64,000 nucleotides of DNA from Usnea hakonensis (taxonomy: Eukaryota; Ascomycota; Lecanoromycetes; Lecanorales; Parmeliaceae). A program made the translations under genes and the position numbers. Every line of letters begins with the position of its first letter. Position 1 is the first letter of the stretch. Positions 44,727 to 57,087 of this stretch are shown piece by piece. The notes below the pieces were generated by a model. It searched no databases and was not told the DNA's origin. It was given only the letters and a program-made list of their open reading frames with translations. The DNA lies in NCBI GenBank assembly GCA_013423325.1, contig BLJB01000155.1, forward strand, positions 124,001 to 188,000. The letters are read 5' to 3'.

Positions 44727-45323
44727 GTGAGCTTTGTTGGTCGAGGACTGGTAGCAAAGAGACGAATGGGCAGGGTGTTATTACTCGGATCTAGGGCTCT
44801 GTCAATATGTGCAGCTCCGTGGATGGATGAAGAAGTAGAGGCACCATCAAAGGTTCATAGCCAATGCTATTTTTGGGTTCCTAGCACTGAGCAGCAGTGT
44901 GTTATTCGCGAATGTGACCATGCAGCAGAAAACGAATCTGATGGGCTGGTAAGACCTTCCAAACGACAAAAAAAACGAAGACCGAGAAAGAATGTGGGTT
45001 CTGCTTTGGCCGAGCATGGGGTTCACCACGAGCCACCTTCAGAAACTGAACTGAGGGCGTCGTTGAGTCAATGTCAGGCGGAAAAGCAATGCAGTATCCA
45101 GATCATAGCGGTGGCTCGACGAGTGTATTGGAGATCTGTTGCTCCTCCCATCGTAGCTATTGTTTGTGTTAGAGATTATACCAAGGTAAATCACTTTCCC
45201 CGCGTCCAGTCTGGTTCTCTTGGTTTGTGGTGTAGCGACTTTCTCAACCCTTGTATAAACGAGAGGATGTGTCGATACCTCTTTCTTCTTGATGGAGACG
45301 ACGCAGTGTCATACTCCTACTAG
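44727..45323 (+). CDS. Doubtful hypothetical protein with basic nuclear-localisation-like run
   Basis: A 198 aa open frame. Its only notable feature is RPSKRQKKRRPRKN near residue 80, which resembles a nuclear localisation signal. The C-terminal half is cysteine-rich without a recognisable spacing. No homologous family is recognised and the frame may be fortuitous. Confidence 0.22.
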   Translation: MSFVGRGLVAKRRMGRVLLLGSRALSICAAPWMDEEVEAPSKVHSQCYFWVPSTEQQCVIRECDHAAENESDGLVRPSKRQKKRRPRKNVGSALAEHGVHHEPPSETELRASLSQCQAEKQCSIQIIAVARRVYWRSVAPPIVAIVCVRDYTKVNHFPRVQSGSLGLWCSDFLNPCINERMCRYLFLLDGDDAVSYSY

Positions 45324-46627
45324 GTCTTGAGCATCAGTATTGCAGGCCAAGACTGGTCACTGCTAGTTCAGCTTCGGACGATGTTGAATGTAACGACAAT
45401 AATCCTCTTCTATTAGACAACTGTCGATTGAGTAAGGTCCATGGAGGACGACACACTTCTTAACGTCAACAGTCGGAAAGTATTTAGTCTCCACTCCAGG
45501 CTTTTCAGCATCAAAGATCGGCCATTCAGAAGAGGTGCCTATGGATATCTTGTAATCATCGAGACATTCAATCCTGTCGCTTCCATAGCGGCTCTGTACA
45601 TGTTCAAAGCGCTCCCTGCCTGGAGTGCTTCCTCTGTTGTAGCCTCCACTTTCCTACTCCGTTGCCACTCAATGAGCCGTGTGAAGCTGTCTCGACGTAT
45701 GTGGAAAATTAGTAGGCTCACAAATGGGAACCGTACTTTCGACTCTGTGGAAGCTTTGGACGTCTGGCAAAACATCGAGTGTCTGAACTATGGACTGACT
45801 GATAGCCTGCATTGGCGAAGAAAATGTAGAATTCCCCCATGCCTTCGGCGCACGCACGGAAATGTAGAACCAAAGCCTTGAATGCCAGACACACAGAGCT
45901 GGAAGAATTTAGATGAACGTCTAGTTTTATTATTGCTCGCAATCATCATCGGGATGGCAGAAGGGGATTTTTTGGTCTGCAGGTATCGTTGAGGAGGACA
46001 GGAGGATAGAAGCTCTGATATAGGCAAGCTCTAGCTAGAGCGTTGGGGAAGACCTGGACGAGGCAAAACGGTAGATAAATCTGAAAAGTCATACAGATTA
46101 GAATCATGGCAAAATGATGAAGTGATGGAGCGCAGCGGGCTGCCACGTACTTATCATACAGCTTAATGCCCGAGGGATGGTACAGATGTGATTCGAGGAT
46201 ACTGACGGATCCCAAATCTTGTCCTCCATTCTTGTAGGTGTCTTGCGGATCACACGTAAGAGGAACGTGATTGAAAAGCGGTGAGCGGATTGTTGGAGCG
46301 GGCGAGACGCGAAGTAGAGATTTCTTGACGTGAGTCGTGAGATTAGTGCGAAAGCTTCAGGACCACTTTTCAGGCTTCGTCCTTGCAGATGGGTCTTGCT
46401 GGATCAAATGCGTAGGCACAGGAGTCGTAATCATCGAGCAAATGATCTCCGTCTTCGTGAAAGGCTTGAGGATTATATGGCAAGTCAGTACCAGTAATCA
46501 CGAGGTAGGAGAATAGGGAAAAGGCCTGTACTTACGCAGAGGAAACACCGAAAAGTTGGAGCAAGCAAATAATGTGACAGCAGAAATTGTTGTTTGCTTT
46601 CGACGATGGCCAACATTATGCAATATT

Positions 46628-46657
46628 GAGCAAACGCGAAAATTTTCGCGTTTGCTC
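46628..46657. repeat. Perfect 30 bp palindrome
   Basis: The left arm GAGCAAACGCGAAAA is followed at once by its exact reverse complement, with no spacer. The base pairs immediately outside do not match (T at 46627, C at 46658), so the symmetry ends abruptly. It lies within the gene-poor stretch. Confidence 0.9.
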
Positions 46658-49600
46658 CTTGTTCACCCAGTAGAAGCTTGGAGTAAGGCTCACAGTATGG
46701 TTGAGTCTACGCGACGCATTTATGAAGCCTCGGAAAGCATGGAAAATAGAGTATCCTCATCAAAAGGACATCAATGGTAAACGGATAATCCGTGTGTAGT
46801 GGGTAGTGGGCAGGCTACAGCACACTCGATGCCAATGCCACCCAGCTTGTGGCACAAGGCTGTGAGTAGCACGTGACTTTCGCCCGGGGAACACGTCCAG
46901 ACCAATCACAGTCCAGTTTCTTCATGAATGATTGCCCGTGATGTACATTATAGGAATTGTCTCACACCAAGAGGGTAATGCCGACTCCGACGGGTTGGAG
47001 GCCTTCGGCTCCAAGGTTGGCCGCTGGGTTGCATTTGATATTGCAATTTTACCGCAATAATGAAGGTAGAAATATATATAAGATGGCGCCCTGAAGAGAA
47101 GTCTTAGAGCTTTTATTCGTCCAGTAATCGACCGTGTACTCTCTCAAAGGATTCCTCGTTTCATGTCATGCACGCCAATTTCTGCAATTGGGGGCGGGAC
47201 GCCCGACTAATTCTCGACCCCAATTTCAACCAAGTAGAATTACTTATGCATTGCCCACGATTAAATTAAATTAGATCAAAGTTCCCAAAGATTCGTGCCG
47301 AGATAGAATCAATAGGAATCGAAACGGAGGAAAATTTGACCGGTCAACGCAGCAGACCCGTCACAACCGTGGTTGTTCCTTCTCAGAATGCGTCTAAATT
47401 GTGCCAATCAGTCACTGCCTTTCCAGTAGATCAACAACAACTCTATATGGGCGAGACAATTTTTGAACAATGGTCGCTGACAGTCCAGCCCTGTTTGGGT
47501 ATCAACCTTTAGGCCTGGAAAAAGTGTAGGCTCTGTCGCCCGGCAGGTACCTGGACATCGCACGGGCCATCCCTCTCTGCCAGCTCCTTTTACCTTGCTA
47601 TCTTTAGCACGTACCAATATATCAGTACCGGACAGCTGTACTCCATTGAACATCGACGACTGTGCCTGTGATAACCCTTACCCTAATAGTAATCCAAAAC
47701 AAGCAGCGGTTCAAATTGGAAGAAGAGATCAAAGTGTCGTTCCAAACAACACAATTTGGATATACAATTTGATGCTTCCAGGCGATAAGAGCTTTTCGCG
47801 ATCGAAAAAGGCCGTTCCCAGCATTCTCCACATGTTTTTGCGGCTTTTCCTTGAGAAATCACAAGCAAGATACTGCCGTCCTTGATAGCGGTGGCCCGTC
47901 CGAGTCAGGAAGATGTCGATGAATCCAGGTTTCGATTCAGCGAAGCGTACCTTGTATGGAGTACAACTTGCTTAAAGGGATTAAGCGCGGCAACGAAGCA
48001 GAATAGGGAACCTCCAACGCCAAAACACCATCAACGCGAAATGATACTCGACTACGTCTCTGATCAAAGAAGTACACGGTGATTTGATCATATGAAATGC
48101 CTCGTTTAGAGTCCAAGTAGACTCTGACCATTGCTCAACGATTCAGGGTGAGACCTTGGTCGTCCATGCACCTTCTACCAGACTTGATTGTCCAAATGTC
48201 CAGAAGCAATGTGTGGATACATGGTCGCGGCTTGTTGAAAAACATAATTTTTTGTCCGTAGTGGAGACAACTCTGGTTAGAAGATACAACACGGTCAGCA
48301 GTTTTCCCAGGCACCAGCTAGAGGGACGCTTCCTTTGGTAGGACGCATTTTGCTTGCCGTCGCCGTCGTTACTATTGTACAGATGACGTCATCCTGGTCA
48401 AATTGTCATCACAAGCTACTTACTGTAGGCGATTTGCACCTAATTGTTCACTGATTTCGCTTGTCCCCTAGTGTAAATATTGGCCGGTCTCATGAGGATT
48501 CTGGGAAGACGCATTCAAAGAGTCGGGACTCGTGCTGAAAGTGACGTTGGCCCGATCAGTCAAACCCGGTTTCATGCAGGACGCTAAGGAACTCTACGCA
48601 GACGCTCAAGCGCGCAAACAATCAGCTGATCAGGATCTTAAGTAAGTATTTGCTTGCCGAAGATCGTGCCCGAGGCCAGTGAAATTTTGCTGTGGTGGCA
48701 TTGGGGGCGAAGTGGAAGCTGACTGGCTATGGTGTTAGAAGCACGATTTTTTAGTGAGATCCGCTAGCCCAAAAACGATTTTTGTTGCCAATCGGCGATA
48801 TCTGGTGGGCTTGAGAGGCCGACTGTAGGCATCCGATCATGAGGCAAATCAATACATGTGCTGGAACAACAGAAGTACTCGCAACCAGATGAACAGAGTA
48901 CTTGCGCCATAGGTCTTTTGTGAAAGATGGCATTACATTCTCTTCTCGATATCCTATGGTCTAACTTCAACACACTCACACACGACATGAGATATCTCCT
49001 CTGATGCTTTCCCTTGGCTTCCGAAGCATCCGAAGCTTTGTCAGCCACGCATTCAATCGAAAAGACCAAGGGAACCGTACGGGGAAGAAGCTTACCCAAG
49101 CACGTCGAGAAGAAACTTTGCTATATTTATGCACCAGTATGACATCCTAGAATCTACCCCAATTCCCTAGATGCAACAGCAGGGGTAGATTCCTAATGGT
49201 ACACATCCAACTACTGAGATTGTGGGCCGGCAGGTGTTGAAATCCAGGGGCTTCTAATCTAATATCAAGAACCTATAGTTTGGCCATGAAGTGATCTACA
49301 ACAAAGCTTTCGGCTAGAGGTCAGCCATCACAGAATTTCCATTTGAGATTCTAGTAATCAAAAGTCGTTACGCTTCGAAAAGGAATATTCTTGGATTCCT
49401 GACCAAGACACATAGGCCTGCCGGCAGATACCAGTATCTCAAGCCTTCAGGTGGCACAGCTTCTCCTTTCAGAGACAATTTCCATTCCCGAAATATTGAA
49501 AAGACAGCAGCATTGCATGCGTGTTCTCTGGGACGCCGCTGAAAGCACCATTCATTAGAAATTACACCCATTACGATACACATATGTTCGCGCCAACTTC

Positions 49601-49758
49601 AAGAATTGCAAATGAAATCATATCCTGCTACAAATCTGGATAGACCTTCCAAGATAGAGCACTTCGATTTCGGGTTGATCATCTTATACTACATCTACCA
49701 CCTGGCATGACATTTAACATCTCGCCACTTATCGAACCTTATAATGTGGAGCTTTGAA

Positions 49759-52091
49759 CTATGCGCAAAGAACGGAGCCCCCTTTTCCTGTGTCGAAACC
49801 TGCATAGAGCTTGTCTTCGATAGGCGTCGTCACCTCAAAGCTTGTGAAACAGCAATGTCCAACACCATCCTTCATACTGACTACACCCCACATCAGAGGC
49901 TTGTCGGCGGCATCTTCGTCCTCTTTCGGGCGATGACATGCAGCACTGATAGCGGCACTACAGCTGCCGACAAGTGGAATCCCGAGTCTGTAATTTCTAA
50001 AGCCATTCAGTATGCCCAAGATGACCACGACACTGCCCAGAAGTAGCGTCGTTACGAACGCGAGGCGTGAGTAACCCATGTCTGATCCGACAGAATAAAA
50101 AGGCGTTTCTCTATCGTCGACACTATCCTTATCAATACGCGCGAGGAAGATACTCTGTGAGACCAACCAATGCATGGTACCCGATATGATAAGCAATGGT
50201 ATTCCATACTTGTATGGCAACTGCAAACGATATGTAGATCGCTGGGTGCCCGTAGGGGTAGTGACACGAAGAGACTTACGCTCGTAAGCGTATCCGTTCC
50301 ACTCGCTCGAGAGAAGCATACACGTGAATAGGCTGTTGTAAGTAAGGAACAAGAAAGATAACACTATTTGGGGTGAGTTGACGATCAAGATGGCCGGAAT
50401 TGGCCCCACGCCCAGTGGGATTATCGAATCTGAGTTGACCGAGCCAAAACCGGTCTGCCAAAGTTGAGTCAAGCTGTGGTCGCGCATCACATCAACGAAG
50501 AGACCAAAGCGGAGATAACAGGCGGCAGCTACAAGTGCACCAATGCAACTGTAGGTGGCATCAGCGAAAAAATCTCGTATAATGCGAGAGACTTGTAGAT
50601 CACCTACAGGATGTTACAGGTAAGCCATTGCTTTTTACTTGCACTCGAGAACCAATGGTAGCGCTGATCCTTCCATGCTGTCGGACCTTTCCCCCATGAC
50701 TTCTGTGAGAACCAGTCTTTCTCCGCCAAGCAAAACTGCTCTGTACTTAGGTCGGGCTTTCGCAGGAACGATGCGATAGCATCCCCAAGTGTTACCAAAG
50801 GCTGTGACCGCTGATATCGCAGCATCAACAGCATGCATAACACCTTCAGAAGGTTGCAGGCTATGACAATACCCATGACGACTATGCTAAATTGAAGCTT
50901 GCAGTGTTCTTCAACGGGCTGACTGAGGCAGTACTGAACGTCATACTTGGAATTCGTATACGGGTCCAGAAGTGTCCAATTTGCAGAATTCTGCAGGTCC
51001 GTAGGGACATTGCACGGATTCGTTTTATCGGTTCCTGCAGTCCAGGAACTGGGGCAGATCCAGAAGTATGACTGGAGGTACTCAGCAGAGTGTGCGAAGC
51101 ATAGGATGGGCACACTCGAGTTCAAGTTGGAAGTGACGGCTATCACGTCCCCATGAGCTGAAAGATAGTCCTGTGCATATGCTTGAATACACGCGTCGTT
51201 ATCCAGTCTTTCCCAGTCCGACAAATCGCGATATCTTTGCATAGTATTATTACTGTTTTCAAGATATTGATCAGCGGCGCATGTTCCGGGAACAGATGCC
51301 GACCAGCTGAAACTGTCAATGCTGATGAGGTCAGGCGAAGCCACGAACACAAAATAGTCATGTGATGATAATGTCGTAAAAATGGCACCGTTCCACAGCA
51401 GATGCAGTGGTATCGTGGATGCTGCAAGAAGGCACCAAAGGACGCGCCTGGATGGGGCGATCCTTGACAGATTCCGTACGCTAGGGATACCGATGTCAAG
51501 CCAGATCTGTTGGTCATGCGCTTCATCAATTTCCTCGCGAGTTGGTGAAGCCAGGCATTGCATACAGTAATTGCTCGCGCCCAGCAAAAGTGTGCTTAGG
51601 ACATTAATGGCCAGATGAAGCCACAGGTTCCGGCTTCTAGTGGTTCGACAACTTCCATCTAAAAGGGTTCCGAAACCAGCGTGGAGGCCATATTTGATGG
51701 ATGCGATGATAGTCAACATAACATTGACAATCAATACAGTCGCTGCTGTCAAAGTACAGAGGATAGTACCCATTCGCCAACCCCGAAAGTATCTTGGTTT
51801 TTCGATTTCCTCTTCGCTGGATACACAAGCACGACGATTCATGCTTGGGCCGTCTGGAGACTTTGAGGCCTGAAGTAATGGTGCGGTGATGGAGGCACCT
51901 CCAGAAGCCACCCTCCGTAGTCTGCGTTTACAAAGAAGTCAGCCCGCGGCTCTTAGCGTTGAGAACATCACTGACCGCTTCATGTCTTGCATTTCATGGC
52001 CATGCGGCTCCGGCTCATTGTCTAAAATATTGTATGGGTTGGAGCCAAGCGGGAAGCATGGAGAGCATCTCTGGTATGCAAAATTTGACAT
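49759..52091 (-). CDS. DUF6536-type multi-pass membrane protein
   Basis: Model complement(join(49759..50548, 50608..51921, 51976..52091)), 739 aa; the introns are 59 and 54 nt, phases close. After a short cytosolic N-terminus (NPYNILDNEPEPHGHEMQDM) comes the conserved start of the domain, GWRMGTILCTLTAATVLIVN, then CRTTRSRNLWLHLAINVLST and NYCMQCLASPTREEIDEAH, text I associate with DUF6536. A glycosylated, cysteine-bearing loop follows, then QWLTCNILCIGALVAAACYL across the second intron. Further spans are LIVNSPQIVLSFLFLTYNSL, a LQLPYKYGIPLLIISGTMHW segment and LAFVTTLLLGSVVVILGI. The C-terminal tail is cytosolic. The function of this fungal family is unknown. The start at 52091 gives the shortest N-terminus that keeps the conserved region; an in-frame ATG at 52193 is less likely. 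Confidence 0.8.
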
Positions 52092-53306
52092 TATGGTCCT
52101 GATATCTCGAGGAAAGAATTTGAAGAGAATTCTCCGTATATCGAGGCAATGTGCCACTGAAAGCCAAACCAAAGGCAGTCCCACCCCTCTCAAACACGTA
52201 TTTTCGTCGCGTATGACTTAATGTAACATAGGCTCAGCACAGACAGGAGCTCCACACACACACCGGGTACCCACATTGTAGTATGATTTCGATAGTATAG
52301 ATCCAGTCTTCGCTCTGACTCAACAGCGTCTCGAAAGCAAGATCGATCCGATCCAGTATCTGAGAAAATGCCATTACTGCTGAACATTCACATATTAGTA
52401 AACCCCAACTCACAAGAACTCTAAATGAACACACGACCTTTTAAAACCACCCAAACAACACGTACGAGTACACAGCCCCAGAACCCGGAACCACACATCG
52501 GATACCCGCTCAACTTTCTCCCCAAACAACAATCCATGTATGTAGCCTAGTCTTCCCCCCCAAAATACAACCAATCACCGCTCAACACCGTCCTCCCTCA
52601 GCATCACCATCATTAACTAGCCAGCCCACCTCTCCGCCTAAAATCCATCAACGCTCGCGCTCAGACAACGTGCTTGTATTGCAAGTCACCGACTTGCAAA
52701 TCAATCGCACGCCCCCCCCTGACCATCAGCTCCACGATCGCTGATGTCCTATCTTTTCGACCGTCCGACGGGCATGGGGGTGCTGAAACATACCTACTTA
52801 CGGGCTCATGTGCGATATGTTTAGAGACGCGGATTTGATGGGCTCTGTCACGGGTAGCCGGGCACATATATGATGAGCGATGGGTGCTTGGGACGTTGAG
52901 ACTGCCACATAGGTGGATACATTTTCCAGGGGCCGTCCGGTGCGAACGGAGTTATGTTCGAAGGCGCAAATGCAGCCTCTGCAACGGAGAGCAGAACAGA
53001 ATGCTTTTGAGCATGACGTGGATGACGATGAATTGTGAGAAGATGCTGATGCGAGATGGAGATTCGGAACAGGCCATGTGAGAGAAGATATACAGAAGCA
53101 TTTAAGTAGGTAGATACTTCTTTGCCAACTCTGTAGCTCGAGGCTAGGATCATGCTTTTCTGTCTGTCCCAAAGGTAGAATACAAAACACGATATGGTAT
53201 CATAGATGCATAGATCCGCCGCCGCCTTCATCACTCCATGCGCCAAGCCCGCTGATGCTCTGGATTCGCCCAACTCCACGCGCGATGCCTAGACTATCTG
53301 ACTTCA
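52092..53306. other. Intergenic stretch, no supported gene
   Basis: Upstream of the DUF6536 gene and downstream of RPD3. Open frames here (for example 52848-53279 minus) have no motif or conserved appearance. Confidence 0.45.
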
Positions 53307-55446
53307 TCACTGCTCCGAGCGCTCCACGACTTCTGTTGCTTTTTCAGCCGTGACGTCCTCCTTCTCGCGCTCGTCGTGACCTTCCTCCTTTGCAAATTCG
53401 GGATCATCAAGGGTATCGCCTTCGTCCATTGCGTCATTGCCTGTGTCTTCAACCACATGCGCCGGTACTGTAGGATTGGCAGCGACGGGTGGTGGGGAGT
53501 CGGGAGGAGTTGCCTCCTGTGGTCCTACCGCTGGTCCATTCCCGTTGGCGACTGGCTCCTCAGCCATGTCGACATCTTCGTCTTCCTCCCGGTCGCCGGA
53601 CGATAAAGAATCTTCCCGCGGTCCATCAAAGGTTTCTGCCTCGCTTTCGTCGCTACGAGGTCCCTCTGCATCTGATGCAGTATGAGAGCCCACTCCGTTC
53701 ACACTACCGATGCGACTACGGCCGCTTCGTGCAGAAATAGCTCCACTGACGTCTTTATCATCCGCTGCGGCCATCGGATTTTGGTAGTCCATCATGTTTC
53801 GCCGTCTTTTTGTTGCATTGGGTTGTCTTCTGACGCCGTTGGCTTCATTCTCGTCCTCGTCCTCGCTATCGCTGAGCTCGCCGTCTTTCTCGATATATTT
53901 GTCCCACCGGCGCTTGGTATATCTGGAATCGGGATTCTCATCCTCATCAAGATCGTCAAGCTCAGCGTCGGCTTCATCGTTCATACCCTCAGGGTCACGA
54001 GGGACGTCGGTCATTTGAACCGAAGGTGCAAAGGTGGTGCGTTTGAGATTTTCGATGACTTGGACTTTAATTTTTTGAAGGTATTCCATTGAATTGGCAT
54101 TGTCCATGTTCGACGGCTTGACGTCCAGCTCGAAATCAGGTGCGTAGTACTACAGAAACCGTCAGTTCAACACCAACAAGGTCCAGAGTGTCCATCGCTT
54201 ACCTCGTAATAGTCGTTGAACGGTAGCTCAGGCCCCATCTTCTGTCCCACAAGGAGGCCTGTTTCGTAGGCCCACGTGCGGGAGACGTTCCTCATAGTGT
54301 AACCTCCTCCGCCAAGTACCAGAACGGGTAGATTAAAGCTCTTCACGTAGTTTACACAGTTCGCATGGCCCGCCATGCTAAGATTGAAACACCCGAGACG
54401 GTCCCCTGACAAGCTATCCCCGCCACATTGTAACACGATCGCCTCTGGTCTGTAATATTCCATGACATTCTTGATGACAGGCTCGAAGATAGCCTTGTAA
54501 GACTTATCGTCGATGCCGTCTCGTAATGGAAAATTGACGGAGTAGTTCTTTCCTTGTCCGACACCAATATCACGCAATTCTCCAGTACCAGGGAAGTACT
54601 CGCCATATTTATGGAAAGAGACGGTCATGACTCTATCGGTTGTGTAGAAGGCTTCTTCAACACCGTCACCATGATGAACATCAATGTCGATGTAGAGGAC
54701 GCGCTGATTGTAACGGAGAAGTTCGAGGATGCCAAGGACAATATCTAAAGGTCACGAAGATTTAGTGTGACCATCATAGAATCCAGGACGACTGCCGTAC
54801 CATTTATGTAGCAGAAGCCGCTGGCTTCGCTCTTCTTCGCGTGGTGGAGGCCCCCTGCCCAATTGACTGCAACGTCACACTTGCCGCGATTCAACCTTGC
54901 AGCACCCTCCATGCTACCGCCTGCACTGATGCCACAGAATTCGAAGAGACCGTCAAAGACTGGGCAGTCGTCGCCCACGTTGAAACGGCCTTGCTCTTTT
55001 TGGTACGATTCCATGTTGTCAGGCGTTACTTTCTTGAGGAATTCAACATATTCATCCGTGTGAAATTGGGTCATCTCAAGGTTGGTAGCCGGTTTTGCGC
55101 GCTGTGAAGGAATTTAGTGAGCTGCGTACAACATGATTTTTGTTGGCGCTCGTGACGAGAAGAGACATCCGCGCAGTGTCTCAGCCGTTACTGACAGACG
55201 GAAAGCGGAAATAAATTAGATATCCAGATGGAAGTGCCTGTTTAGACTTACATAGATCTCCATTTTCTTGTACAAGCCATAGTTCATGATCAGGCTGTGG
55301 GCCATTCGAATCCTGTGCGGTTTCATAGGATGCCCCGCAACGTAGGCATAGTTGCCCACATCTGAATCGTAGAAATACGCAACAGTCTTCTTGTCTGCGC
55401 CATTTGGCGCCGCCAGCTGCACATCCACGGGGGCAAAAGATGTCAT
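53307..55446 (-). CDS. RPD3: Class I histone deacetylase Rpd3
   Basis: Model complement(join(53307..54149, 54203..54744, 54801..55101, 55252..55446)), 626 aa; introns of 150, 56 and 53 nt. Rpd3 removes acetyl groups from histone lysines in the Sin3 co-repressor complexes. The domain begins KKTVAYFYDSDVGNYAYVAG. The active site is intact: GLHHAKKSEASGFCYIND (His pair about 151-152), YIDIDVHHGDGVEEAF (zinc ligands Asp about 187 and His about 189), LQCGGDSLSGDRLG with the third zinc ligand Asp, and LGGGGYTMRNVSR with the transition-state Tyr. The C-terminal ~250 residues are acidic and disordered with a basic NATKRRR run, as usual in filamentous fungi. It is transcribed divergently from RPN11. 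Confidence 0.96.
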
Positions 55447-55783
55447 GACTAGAGATTTGTTTGTCGCAGGATTGGTATGTCAAGAAAAATAAGTCGTAGT
55501 CCTGCGATGTGTAAGGCATGAAAGAGAAAGAAAGTCGAGCAATTAAAGCGAGCATGACACTATTGGTAGGGCTGACGGAACGTCGGTGGTTGGTCTTTTC
55601 CTTCTAGGACTAAGGTAGCTTGGCGTTGCTAGCGGATTTTGCGGAGCTCGAAGAAGTGAATGAACGCGCTATGACATTGATTCCACCACGAAGTACAAAT
55701 ATAACAGCTCTATAGGAACGGAAGAAAGTCATCAAACGTCTTTTCCCAGGGAATCATATCACAAGTCTTCGACCATCTTCGCC
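55447..55783. promoter_or_regulatory. Shared divergent promoter region of RPD3 and RPN11
   Basis: 337 bp lie between the two start codons. Both genes are essential housekeeping regulators, so a bidirectional promoter is likely. I looked for the yeast proteasome element GGTGGCAAA and did not see an exact match. Confidence 0.55.
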
Positions 55784-56996
55784 ATGGACCGTCTCAACAG
55801 TTTGATGCGAGGGAGTATGATGGGTGGAAGTTCCGCGCCTCCAGGTGCTGTCAGTGAGCCCAGTCCGTGAGGTTATCGAGCATATCCTGCAATCATCCTG
55901 CTACAAGACTTTTAGAAGAAAAATTCTTACTCACTGTACTTGCAGGACTCCAATCTGGTCGACAACTCAGAGACAGTCTATATTTCCTCTCTAGCTCTCC
56001 TCAAGATGTTACGGCATGGCCGAGCCGGTGTACCCATGGAAGTCATGGGGCTGATGTTGGGTGAATTTGTGGATGACTATACCGTGCGTGTTGTCGATGT
56101 ATTTGCTATGCCTCAGAGTGGTACTGGAGTCAGCGTCGAGGCTGTGGATCCTGTTTTCCAAACTAAGATGATGGACATGCTCCGGCAAACGGGGAGGCAA
56201 GCACTGCGTTGCGAATACATCAAAGGGTTTCAACTAATCAAAGATGCAGACCAGAGACTGTTGTTGGATGGTACCACTCACATCCTGGCTTTGGCTGCTG
56301 GCTTTCTTCGGTCGATATCAATACTCAGCAGTCTTTCGAACAGCTGACCCCACGGGCCGTCGCTGTGGTTGTTGATCCCATACAATCGGTGAAGGGTAAA
56401 GTAGTCATCGACGCCTTCCGATTAATCAACCCTCAGACCCTCATGATGGGTCACGAGCCCCGACAAACGACATCAAACCTTGGTCACTTGAACAAGCCTT
56501 CAATACAAGCGCTCATCCACGGTTTGAACAGACATTATTACAGCATAGGTATCAACTACAGAAAGACTGGTCTGGAAGAGAACATGTTGATGAATTTGCA
56601 TAAGCATGTCTGGACGGAAGCGTTACAGATGGATGATTTCCGAGAAGAGGGTGGAAAGAACCAAGAGAAACTGAAGAGGCTGGTCGGGCTCGCAGAGGGT
56701 TACGAAAAGCGTGTGAAGGAGGAGACGGAGCTCACAAAGGACCAATTAAAGACTCGATATGTTGGCAAGGTCGATCCTAAAAAGCGTATGTCAAACCGGT
56801 ACCTGCTTGTGCGGTTGCGGCTCTAATTGTATCTGCAGATTTGGAAGACGTGGGACAGCAACTCATCGAAGACAATATCGTGTCAGTATCAAGGCAAATG
56901 ATTGACAAAGAAGCTTCGGTAGCAAAGACAAACGGGGCGAATGGTCATCAAGATGGCCACCAGAACGGAAAGATGGATGTGGACGAGGAGCTATGA
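55784..56996 (+). CDS. RPN11: 26S proteasome lid deubiquitinase Rpn11
   Basis: Model join(55784..55849, 55946..56196, 56250..56785, 56839..56996), 336 aa. Rpn11 is the JAMM/MPN+ zinc metalloprotease of the proteasome lid that cuts ubiquitin chains from substrates. The MPN domain starts VYISSLALLKMLRHGRAGVP. The catalytic Glu (about 54) lies in MEVMGLMLGEF. The zinc site is GWYHSHPGFGCWLSSVD with His 115, His 117 and Asp 128. The C-terminus (KHLEDVGQQLIEDNIVSVSR, then a Gly/Asn/Asp tail) is typical. The second intron (56197-56249, 53 nt) must start with GC: the exon ends AG, the intron reads GCAAGC ... GATGCAG, and only this join restores TGRPETVVGWYHSH. The other introns start GTCAGT and GTATGT. 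Confidence 0.96.
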
Positions 56997-57087
56997 GGCA
57001 GCCAGTTCTAAATGTTACTCATTTCACATCATAGATAGCGACGGCGCTTGGTCCATTGTATGTAGCATGTAGCATAGCGTCATCTTC

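Larger units (their letters stand above)
44161..49758. other. 5.6 kb gene-poor stretch
   Basis: No gene could be assembled. Weak items: a signal-peptide-like frame at 44583-44480 minus (MKIDTVALSITLLPLIANLA); a 198 aa plus frame at 44727-45323 with a basic SKRQKKRRPRKN run; and a plus-strand exon-like piece at about 48502-48641 (GLVLKVTLARSVKPGFMQDA) ending at a GTAAGT donor. That piece looks like real protein but has no joinable partner. A CRE-type TGACGTCA lies at 48384-48391. The stretch reads as old gene-derived and intergenic DNA. Confidence 0.4.

Noticed and set aside
48384..48391. Perfect CRE site TGACGTCA as a functional regulatory element
   Set aside because: No confident gene starts nearby, and an 8 bp word is expected by chance in 64 kb.
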